A DNA stretch of 64,000 nucleotides, from positions 141,501 through 205,500 of the forward strand of contig CAJHZI010000573.1 in the NCBI GenBank assembly GCA_905160935.1. The letters run 5' to 3'. The DNA is from Enchytraeus crypticus. Lineage: Eukaryota; Annelida; Clitellata; Enchytraeida; Enchytraeidae. Positions within the stretch are counted from its first letter, which is position 1. The number at the start of each line of letters is the position of its first letter. Of this stretch, positions 41,601-53,600 are shown one piece after another. The notes under the pieces were generated by a model. The model was not told where the DNA came from. It made no database searches and saw only the letters and a list, made by a program, of their open reading frames with translations. Made by a program: the position numbers and the translations under genes.

Positions 41601-44600
41601 ATCTCGGTGTTATCCTTGATAAACACCTAACCTTCCACGAACACATAACTAAAACTTCACAAGCATGTTTATTTCATATCCGAGATCTTCGTCGAATACG
41701 TCCATATTTGTCACGTGAGACAGCTGCTACAACTGGTGCTGCCATTGTGCAATCGAAATTGGACTACTGCAATTCCCTGTTTTTAAATCTCCCTGGCAGT
41801 GAGATTGATCGATTGCAGTTTGTTCAGAATTCTCTTGCGTGAGCAATTTTTTGTAGTTCCAAGTACTCACATGTTACGCCTATTTTAAAGTCTTTGCACT
41901 GGCTAAAGATTAAAGAGCGAATCATTTACAAAACAGCTTCGTTGACCTATAAGTCCATCACCATCCCTGGACAAACTTGTATGTCTCACTTGATTAAAGT
42001 GATGCAGCCTGCTGTTACTCGGTCTTCTAAATTAATTACTCTTGTGAGACCTAGCTTTCCGCTCGAACGATTAGATAGCTTAGACCTTCGCGCTCTAAGC
42101 TATCTAATCGTTCTTTCCATCATGCTGCACGGCAGATCTGGAATTCTCTTCCATCTAATCTACGGAAATCTTCATTTGAAGCACATCGGCCTGTGCTTTC
42201 CTATGATCAGTTCCACAGGCAGTTGAAGACCTATCTTTTCCATCTCTCTTTTCCATCCAGTGTCCATGAGCAGCGACCTGCGCCTAAACCTCCTTTTCTT
42301 TAATTCCCTTCACTATGGACTGATTATCTGGATACTGAAATTTGCACCGTTTTAAACCTTCTTTTTGCTCGCCGGCTTGATTTTGTCTCAATAATGCTTG
42401 ATGTTGTCATTGATGACAGTAGCACTCTAATTGTTGTTATGTTATTATATTACAGAGATACTAGGAAATATTAACCTGTAGAGGGCGACAAATGTAAGAA
42501 GGAAAGACGAGACCAGGAGAGTCGCAGAGTTTAACGTTGCTCGTTAGGAATATCGTCTGAAAGTGTTTCGTGTGACCAGGCGTACGACTCACGCTCACTA
42601 CCTACACAATCAAATCTGCCAACATCAACCAGTTCTACTGCAATAAAGTTTAAAAATATCTGCATATTATCTTTTTATACAATTCTAGTTTTAATTAATA
42701 ATTCCAATTCTGACAATATATCATCATGAAAATCTGGAAGTATAGAAGGACGGACCAGTCTCCAGACTGAATGAAGTGTCTAGTGAATGAAGTGTCTAGT
42801 GAATGAAGTGCCTAGTGAATGAAGTGTCTCGGGAATGAAGTATCTAGTGATTGAAGTGACTAGTGAATGAAGTGTCTAATGAATGAAGTGTCTAGTGAAT
42901 GAATTGTCTAGTGAATGATGTGTCTAGTGAATGAAGTGTCTAGTGAAGGAAGTGTCTAATGAATAAAGTGTCTAATGAATGATGTGTCTAGTGAATGAAG
43001 TGTCTATGAATGAAGTGGTAAGTGAATGAAGTGTCTAGTGAATAAAGTGTCTAATGAAGGAAGTGTCTAGTAAATGAAGTGTCTAATGAATGACGTGTCT
43101 AGTGAATGAAGTGTCTAGTGAATGAAGTGTCTAATGAATGAAGTGTCTAGTGAATGAAGTGTCTAGTGAATGAAGTGTCTAGTGAATGAAGTGTCTAATG
43201 AATGAAGTGTCTAGTGAATGATGTGTCTAGTGAATGAAGTGTCTAACGAATGAAGTGTCTAATGAATGAAGTGTCTAGGGAATGAAGTATCTAGTGATTG
43301 AAGTGTCTAATGAATGAAGTGTTTACCGAATGAAGTGTCTAATGAATGAAGTGTCTAATGAATGAAGTGTCTACTGAATGAAGTGTCTAGTGAATGGAGT
43401 GTCTTGTGAATGAAGTGTCTAGTGAAAGAAGTGTCTAGTGAAAGAAGTGTCTAGTGAATGAAGTGTCAAGTGAATGAAGTGTCTAGTGAATGAAGTAATA
43501 CATAATGTATTCAGCTTACATGCGCTAGTTGAGCTTCGGTAGAGATATAATTAAATGATTTATTAAAACAAACCTTTTTTCCCATCAAGCCATTGATCAG
43601 TGAAGATTTACCAACATTTGGATAACCTGAAATACAGAAAAACTGCTCAAATGATGATATTATTTTTGAACTACAATACAACACAATACAATACAATGCA
43701 ATACTGTAAATATTTAACGTCTGGTTCCTCACCCGATGGCGATGTCAGCGACATTATAATTATATGATTTAATATGGCGAGCACCTCTTCAGATGTCGCA
43801 TAATTCAAACATAGTACTTATGAATCAGACACCACCTATGCCATAGGATCAACTCTTCCAATCAATGCAGTGCTCTTTATTGAGCGTGGTAGACGACTGT
43901 AGGAACAAGTCCCCTTGGGTCCGTGGAACGTTAATCTTGTATCGGAGCTTGCTGACGATTGGCGCTATCAATAGCAAAGATATGATTAACCATGGAAAGG
44001 ATTACTATAACCTGCCAGGAACCTGCAAGCGGTCTAGAAGATCGGACACCGGCCATGACGCCGCAATAGAAATTGTTGGAGGTTACTATTATTATTATTG
44101 TTATTATTATTATTATTATTGTTATTAATATTATTATTAAGTACCTTGGAATAAATTCACAGAATAAAAAGTGAGTTCAAGTTGAATCAGTCTACATTCA
44201 ACGAAGTCCAGTAGAGCTTAGTATCTTAATTCTATAATATAACGCATTTTCACTTCTTCTATAATATTTAATATTTTAGATAAGACAAACATTTACACGT
44301 CAGTCCATTTGTAGTAGTGTTTAGCAAATGGACACTCTTGTGAAAAAAAGGGTTGAAATAGCACTAACATTGTGATAGAATTAAATAATAAATAAATTGT
44401 GCCAAATAACATTAACATGGATATTATACGAAATCCATACATAACGCAGACATAAATTTATCGTGGACTGACAATTAACAATAATATAAATAAAATATAC
44501 ACAATTAATGAGAACAGTAACTAACGCTTAAGAGCAACAGGAAATTTATACAATGTGACAGAATGAAGCAATTGCTGCAGCAAATTACGAATATTAAACA

Positions 44601-47600
44601 TAGCTCTGATATAGGATTTCAGAGGCTGAAGTCTAGAGGAACTGCAAACAACACATCACTCATCATCATCTTCCCTTGAATCCCAGTTTAACTGGGTTCG
44701 GGATACCAATAGACTGTCTCAAATCCTCTCTCTGCTACATCGTATCATCAGTCAATCTCCTATTTAAGACTTTTCCATTAGCTTAAATTTTTGTAGTAAT
44801 TTCTGGAGTCTAGGCGCTCACCAACCGAATGCCCTTTCTGACGTTGGATGATTGGTATGTGCGCTTTAGTCGCCTTCTACGACACATGCAGTCACCGGTT
44901 GGTCAATTCTTCAAACAATCTGGACACAACGGGAAATTGCAAACAACATTTGAAAGAGAATTTTGAATTGACTGCAAACGGTTGAGAGAAGATGACAATC
45001 AATATAATATGTACACACCTACGACAATTCATAGTCATAGTCATTTGAGATATTACATCATTACATCATCATCTTAAAGACATAATGTTATCAACGAAAA
45101 ACTACATAACGCTACTTACTGTGGTCATCAAGATATTGTAAGAGTGACAGACTCACCACAACAGCCGATGGTTAGAATCCCATCTTTATACATCTCGTGC
45201 TGTTCATAGTCTGTGCTCATCACTTCCTCCTTTATCTCTCCCACTCTCTCCTCATCACTGTCTGCCCCACCCGTGTCCCTGCTGTCCTCCTCTATCTTAT
45301 CCTTCCATCCACTCAGGTTCACTTCACGATAACAATTCAAGATAAAGTCTTTCGTATTATGCTGCATAAGCGCTGACACTGGCTAGAGCCAGTGGCGAAA
45401 TCGGTAAGATACTCGACCGCGGATCAGTATGAGCAGGTTTCAAATCCTGGGCTCCCCCGTCACTGACATCGCTTTCAAATGAGGAAACTGACGTTAACCT
45501 TAGCTTTACCAGCCTTTTAACCTTTCAAACGAAAATCAGTGAATAATGAATTATATTTATTTTACTTCAGTATGCAACAATCATAAAATACAGTAACATG
45601 ATAAGTAGATAAAGCAATGGATTGTCATGGAAAATGGCAACACAGCCAGCAATCCAAAATAAAGATATTGATATTAAAAATAATAATAGTAGTAGTATTA
45701 TAAATACAGCAATAATAATTTTAAAAGGATCTTAATGCTTTGGTTGCTTTCTACGACACGTGCAGTCACCGGTTGATCAAATCTTCAAACAGGCTGGACA
45801 TAACAAGGAGAAAGAATAATAATAAAAAATAAATAAAAAATAATAATGAATATATAACAAATATAGTACTACAAATAATTTCAGAAAATAGGTAAAAGTT
45901 TAAAGTCTTTTCCACTCATTCAAGGATGATGTAAGGACATGGCAGTTTTATGAAGAATACGAAAAAACAAGAATAGTACAAATACAATTATAACTCTCCT
46001 AACACTAATATCTATAAGTTATAGATTCTGCAATGACACACAGAAGGCGCAATTATACATGAAAAGTGTAAGTCATAATGGAAAAAGACAAGAGTTTGTT
46101 GGAACGATAAATTCCGGTTATATTAAGAGAAATTAGTAAATAAAAAGTGTACTATTTTTTATACAAAAGCTAATAAAAATAGCACCAACTAATATTTTCG
46201 AAACCAATGATATAACTTTGCCATCTGAGTATTTTTATCACAGTATCTCCTGGCCACCTGAAAACATCTAGTAGGCTAAAACCGATCAGACACACATGTT
46301 GATAGCCTAAAAACAAATAAACGGTATTAAATATAAATGTCGCAGCCTACCTCTACTTCCAACAAGTTCTTGGCAGACTTTTAGAAGCTGCTTAGGTCCA
46401 ACAGCTGGTGTAAATTTTCTGCGCTTCTTTCTCTCTTTTTGCAGGACTAAGCATATTTACAATCGATAAAATATACATTTACAATTGACAGAATATAAAT
46501 TGAACACATACAAATTTATAGAATCTAAATTTAATTACTCAACGTCAAGACATCAAGAAAGATCATAATTATACATAAAACATTGATTGAATTTAAGAAG
46601 TGTACAATTTCAGTTTTTATTGATTATACTTAATTATAACGCCAAGAACTGAGCAATCATTAGTTATCAGCCACATCGGTCAGGATAGGGGCCGGCCGCG
46701 TGACTGAGTCCTGTTAACACAATAGCAGCTCATCTTTGCCTCTACGTAGTTAATAATAATAATAATAATAATAGTAAAGATTTACGTCCATTTCCTCATT
46801 CAAGGATGATGTCAGTGACGTAAGTTATTTCATTAGCGTGAATTATTCAATAGCATACAGCAATGGAACATTGGCAACTAGTTTTAAAACTTTTAAAATA
46901 ATTTGAATTCTACTGAAAGCGTAGTTAGCTTAATTTAAAACGTTAGGTTAACATTGTTAATATACTTCGTAACTGCTCAATACTGCACCACAACATGGCG
47001 CGTTGCTAAAGAAGCCGAGATATGTTGAAAACAGGCATCATACTATCAAAAATAGTATTCCACTGAACAAGAACTGAGGAAAGCAACGAGAAACCTCATC
47101 AAACGCCAAGTTATTCCCAAGCTACAGGGTACATTAACGTGCGAATAAGGTCTAACCTTTTATGTAGGGATTAATTCGTTGATCGATAGAGTGCTCTTTA
47201 TGGAGCATGAAAAGCAGCATGTGAGTAGGAAAATGTACCTTGGACCTGCCACTTGGTAGAATACAAGAGAGATTCCACAATAGAGCGCTAAGATGCACAG
47301 TACAGTAGTAGGATATATTGCTAACAAAATCAACTATTTCACAGCAATACTTCACAATGTTAGATATTTTATTGTATTTTATTTCAATACATCAACATAT
47401 CCCCCCGATGACTTATCATACTACTATACTCTAGAGCCACAAAATGTTTAACAAAGTTTACAGTTTTGTCAAGTAATATGCAATCGCTACCTGCATCATT
47501 GCCCCTGATATCTCGCTCTTCTAGAGGGAATGAAGTGAAGCAGACTACACGCAGCTGAGGGAACTTCTGCTGGAAGTAGTTGATCCAGGCAGCGACAAGA

Positions 47601-50600
47601 GGGGCAGGTGCCAGGTCTATCTTGTTGAGAATCAGTATCATGTTCTTATGTAGCTCTGAGGTCACGTGGTGGTACAGCGAGGGAGAGAAACTGAGAGCCT
47701 TGATACATACCAGAATACAAAACAATAAGAAACATAAAATACACTATAAAAAGCTGGTAAAGCTAATTAACATTAGCTATATCGGTGACGGGTGAGCCCA
47801 GGATTTGAATCACGCACATACTGATCCACGGTCGAATATCTTATCGAAATAGCCACCAGCTCTAGCCCCTAGTATAATAAGGTAATTAACAACACATAAT
47901 ACAACACAATAAGATACATGATAAGATATATAATAATATAACACAACACAATAAGATACATAACAATAAAATATAAAATGATAGGATACATAACAATATA
48001 ATAATAAAAGTAATTATTGTAATTACTTTAATTATCGCAAAAGTGAGAGTAGAATGACTCCTCCAGGTGAAGAAGCGTCATGTCCAAGCTGAGTGGCAAT
48101 ACAGATTCAGAGAAGGAAGAGATTTAGTAAGTGATACTAAAGAAACTACAAAAATCTATAAACGAAGACAACAAGAGACTCAGTATAGAATGCAAATACA
48201 GGAAAAGATCCAGCAAAAGATACAAGAAGAAATAAAGATAGAGATAAAGGAAGAATGACAGCACGACAGAGAAAAAGAGATATAAAAACAGATGCAGAAA
48301 GGAATGCAAAACCAGATACAGAAAGAGCTATAAGAAGAGATACAGGAGCAGAGACAACAAGAAAGAGCGGAAGATCTTTCTTGTTAATTAATGATTTTTT
48401 GTTAATGATTTTTCTTGTTTGTTTCTTGTTTGTTTCTTGCTTGTTTCTAAGATATATTTTAGAAGAACAAAAGGCAACGATTACTAATAACCATGGAGGG
48501 GAATGGAGGAAATAAGGAAAACTACAAAACAGAAACTAAGAAAGGAAACTATGTAACACTTGCGGTATGTCATGTGTGTACCTACGCGAACAAAAAGAAA
48601 AAGAAAAAAGAGATGCACAGAGAGATGCAGAGGCAGAATAGATATGCAGGAAAGAAACATCAAAAGATAGACAAAGAGAGATAGAAAGAAGTAACGCACA
48701 GGAAAGCGAATGTCGGCAATGAGCAGAATGAGATCAGACATTTCAATAACTCTCCACAGTTGTCTCCAGGTCTCCAGGTTTAACTCAAAGTAACTCAACT
48801 CTCGTCCAGTCTCCTGCGCTAAACTCATTACCCTCTCCACATAATCCTGCCACATCAATCAATCACGAACAGTTTAAATCCATAAATATCCTGTCGCATC
48901 ACTAGTACATGATTCAGTCAACATCATCATCATCATCCTCATCATCATAATCATCATTATCTTCCCAGTTTAACTAGGGTCGGGATACGAATAGACCTTC
49001 TCCACTCCTCTCTGTCCCATACCACATCATCAATCAATCCTCCATTTTTTTTTATTCGTTTTGGAAAATTTCGTAGCAATTTCTGGAGCAAAGCACTCAC
49101 CAACCAAATGCCCTTTCTTACGTTGGTTTGGATCTTAGTGTTTTAGTCGCCTTCTACGACACGTGCAGTCACCGTTTCGTCTATTCTTCAAACAACCTGG
49201 ACAAAACACGGGGAACTAGTACAAGATTCAGTAACATGAATAAATTAAAACCCTGATCGTGATTAGTTTTATTAATCTTCAAAAGAAATTAACAACGCTG
49301 TCATTTTACACAGACTCTATAAAAAAAAAGTAATACAATAGGACAAAATGTATTAAATACTAAACAAACTGCATTGAAACGATAACATCATTTAAAGATA
49401 AAAACAGTGGCAGCTAAGATTAATATTAGTTTTCATACTGAATTGAATTGCATATATTAAATTTTCACGAAAAACACAAATGCCATTATATACATCATAC
49501 AAGAAACAACATGAAAATTGCACATACAGGTGCGAAGGCTCTGACGCAAGCCCATCAAGTTTACAAATTTGGTATTAAAAGTTCTGGGCAGGCAATTGTA
49601 AATGTTTGCATACAAAATACTTATACACACAAAATTACATGAGATAGCTTGTAAAAATTACATAAAAACAAAAATGTATATGCAAGTAGAGACATATACA
49701 GTACACATATTCTTTGAACATTCAAGAGTAGCTAACAACAAGAATATCTTGAAGGGACACTGCCTGTGAGTCCACCTGGAAATAGAAACAAAGGCTTAAT
49801 ACTTAATAAGTAATTGAGCTTAGCTATATTGAAGCCACCAGGTCTAAGTATCTCTCCGTCATTCAAAAGAATAACAGAATAAATAATTCTGTAAATATTT
49901 TATGTAAACGGCAATGAAGCTGACATAAGTTCTATTCAATCATCACCTGTTGGGAAAATACAAATGTTGCCATAGTAACTAAGATCAACCTTAAAATATT
50001 TCTGCTCTCTTTCGTTCAGTTGCTGAGCGGACATGCAGTAGTCCCATGGAGGTCTCTTTGGCATATCAAGTCTGACAGATTTCTTAGGAGGTTTAGCAAG
50101 TTGGGCACCAGCTCCCAAGCTATTGATAATTGTCTGACTAGTAGACTGAGACACACAGCTTTCATCTGGATCGTAGCACGCCTCTACATCTATTTCTAGA
50201 GCTTCCTGAAACATTATCGAAAAATATACCATAAATACCGCAGTCAAAGAAAATAAAATATCGGAAGAAAAAATACAGAAATCAGTTTTCAGTTAATATT
50301 AGATTTCAGCCGTGTAAAGTTTCCATAGACAACTGTGAACAATGATACATACAGACAGAAGAGTGATAGAGTTTGGTAGCCTATATATTCAGTTCACAAC
50401 TTAAATTGATAGGTGAAACAAACTTCAGGTTTTTACATGTATCGCACTAAAGTACCGTACTAGATTAATATCATAATTATGAGCCTTCTGACTTACAAAG
50501 TATTATACATACATATTACACTGACTTGATAACTAGGTGATAACTAGGAAAGGCATTGTGAAACAACCTCAAAAGGCGTGTATATTCCAATCGAATAATA

Positions 50601-53600
50601 AAAATATTAATAATAATAACTAGTAACAATAACAGTTAAGATTTAACATCGGTTTCCTCATACAAGGAGGATGTCAGAGACGTCCTCTAATCACGTCACT
50701 ACAAATCGATTCACCGAAACGATTTGAACAATCATATGCTGCAGAGAAAGAAAGGAAGCAATAGAACTAGAGATACCTTAACATTAGCTGGAGAGACACA
50801 ATGTTTCAAACAGGATCAATTTATTGGTCAACAACTTTATACTCTTTAGAATTTTTTAAAGCAGATAGTGAGAAGCAATGTGTGCCTTGAATCTTCTAAT
50901 TTATGTAGCACAAGAGAATGAGATACTGACAGATTGAATGAGAATGAGGCAGCATAATTATACATCTCATTTGAGGCGGTATATTTATGCATCTCATCTG
51001 AAGCAGCAAAATAATACATCTAACCTGAGGCAGTGTAATTGCTTATAAATCTCACCTGAGGCAGCATAACTAATTAGTAATCTCACATGAGGCAGCATAA
51101 TTAATTAAAAATCTCACCTGAGGCAGCATAATTAATTAAAAATCTCACCTGAGGCAGTATAATTAATTCTAAATCTCACCTGAGGCAGCATAATTAATTA
51201 TAAATCTCATCTGAGGCAGCATAATTAAATAGAAATCTAACCTGAGGCAGCACAATTACTTATAAATCTCACCTGAGGCAGCATAATCAATTATAAATCT
51301 AACCTGAGGCAGCATAATTACTTATAAATCTCACCTGAGGCAGCATAATTAATTATACATCTCACCTGAGGCAGCATAATTAATTACAAATCTCACCTGA
51401 GGCAGCATAATTAATTATAAATCTCATCTGAGGCAGCATAATTAGTTATAAATCTACCCAAGGCAGCATAATTACTTATAAATCTCACCTGAGGCAGCAT
51501 AATTAATTATACATCTCATCTGAGCAGCATAATTAATTACAAATCTCACCTGAGGCAGCAAGTTGATTGGCTGTCGTGCAAGAGCGCCACGCTGCTTAGC
51601 CGTTTTCTTGCTATCAGTCTGAAACTGTAACTTGTATCTAATAACACAAATAACTGGAACAAGTAAATAAATTCTATTATATTCTACACAAATTAAATAT
51701 TACTTCGAAGAGAGATCTTCGAAGTAATATCAATCTTTACATTTAGTTTAACTTCCCTATGAAAAATAAAGATATAATAAGTTAGCAATATTGATTTAAG
51801 AAAGTTACTCTTCTAGGCATGTTCTGAGTCACACAATATATTGTAGAGGAGAAGCAGACAATAAAGCTAATGTACTACAAGTCTTAATACAATCATATTT
51901 GGCAGAAATGGAAAAATCCCAAAGTCTAGTCCAACATCAGCAAACCAATAGTGATTTCCAATGGTGCAGCAATTGACATAAAATCTACCTTCATATTACA
52001 GTAGTCACAGGACAAAATGCACAATAGGCTACATAAATGTGTACTGATACTACACAAAAAGTTTTCTTTGAACACTTTTGTAAAATAGTCGTTTAAACAG
52101 ACTTGAAAATATATTTTGTGACATTTTCATGCATCAATATACAAAAAGCTAAAAGCTGTGAAACTAATTGTAATGACTGTTTATGTATCACATGGAGTAC
52201 TGCCAGAAATGGTCCAGCTGGAACTCAAACTGATGGCCTCTTGCTTATCAGGCAAGCATGCTATCCATTCACATTCCATTTGCTTTCCATTCATGCTATT
52301 CATTTGTGTTTCCATAAACACATCTCTCTCTCTCTCTCTTCAGCCATTCAACTGGTACTAATAATTACTATGTATATTTACTATGTATCTTCTATGTATC
52401 CTGACACTAGTTAAACTGGGATTCAGGGGAAGATGATGATGATGCTGATTTGCTATGTATTCAATTTAATAAATTTTATTAGCTCAGCATAGAGGGTGAG
52501 ATAACACCATGGAATCCTAAATGATTTGAGCCACAGCAAATTCCTGACAGTGAGAATCCTAGAGTGCCGACCACATAGTCATGTCCTTTACGATGCATCT
52601 ATTTTATTATCTGTATATAATATATATGCACAATTTGGACATAATCATTTATTGATTATGCGTAAATGCATGTATACAGGGCCGGTATTCGGATAACTGA
52701 CTAAACTAAACAGTCTAATAATTTCAACATGTTTTAAAGGGTATCATCACCAATATCACTTTGATATATAATGTGTATAAAGTTCTTGCACCTATTGATT
52801 AATGATAGATTATAAATTTACTACCTATTGGGATCATGTCTAGTGAAGGCGGAGTCAACAGCTATTGATTGATAAGAGATTATAATATTACCTATTGGGG
52901 TCATGTCTAGTGGAGGCGGAGTCAACAGGTTGCTTGTTTAATTTCTTAACTTGCACATCCTGCTTCCTGTCAGATCTTGTTCCATCTCTTGATCTTGCCG
53001 CACTATGAGAACGTCTTTCATCATCGTCGTCGTCATCATCACTATCATCATCTGTTGCAAAAATTAACATTGTAGGTACCTGATAAAAATTTCCATTAAA
53101 TTTTAATTAGTACCTGAAAGTAAAATTCAATAAATTTTAAATAATACCTAACTGAATATCCATGTGACTATAAATTTAATTAGATAATTTCCTAATGCCT
53201 TTTATTATTTAACCATTTAAGCTCAAGATATTAATTCATTTTGCTAAAGTATTATACATTATCCATTTTTCCTTCTGCTATTATCAAGCATTTCACTAAA
53301 AAGGAAGGTACCCGATATTTTTGAAAATCATTATCAAATTGAAGTTAAATCCATCCCTAAAGACATCTTTATTACATTTCATGTAACAACAATGGGAATG
53401 CTACTGTCATCTATGACAACATTGAGCACTATTAAGTCCAAACCGGGGATCAAATGGAAGGCCCAAAATCCAAAAATAATACACAGTAAAATATCAAAAC
53501 AAAGAATTATTATTATTTGCAATTAAAAATATAAGTAAAATTTATCATAACAGATTTCAGTACAAAAATGTAAAAAATATTGATATTATAGAATTAAAAG

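Larger units (their letters stand above)
39100..42440 (+). mobile_element. CR1/L2-like non-LTR retrotransposon, inactive copy
   Basis: Lies antisense in GNL1 intron 10, ending about 35 bp from an exon. The endonuclease part (39,153-39,698) shows ISETWLSS, AVYRPPSSS and ITGDLNIHLD, then an in-frame TAG. After further frame breaks the reverse transcriptase resumes: LSNYRRISNLSYISKLTE, ALSAAFDTIDHN (motif A), YGVPQGSVLGPILFNLYTTP (motif B) and ELYAVDTQLY (motif C, with the first catalytic Asp replaced by Val). A (CT)n expansion at 40,743-40,766 shifts the frame, and a 117-bp tandem duplication lies at 40,450-40,690. The 3' UTR ends with the segment found as solo tails at 27.1 and 53.4 kb. Clade call is from general motif pattern only. 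Confidence 0.9.

Noticed and set aside
48067..48684. Lys/Glu/Gln-rich plus-strand frames
   Set aside because: Purine-rich low complexity within a GNL1 intron explains open frames in several registers.
42765..51549. Regular arrays resembling CRISPR
   Set aside because: Units are contiguous with no unique spacers, unequal in sequence, and lie in introns of a eukaryotic gene. They are minisatellites.
52103..52414. 103-codon plus-strand frame
   Set aside because: It passes through a tRNA-like SINE fragment, a CT tract and a family A tail inside a GNL1 intron.
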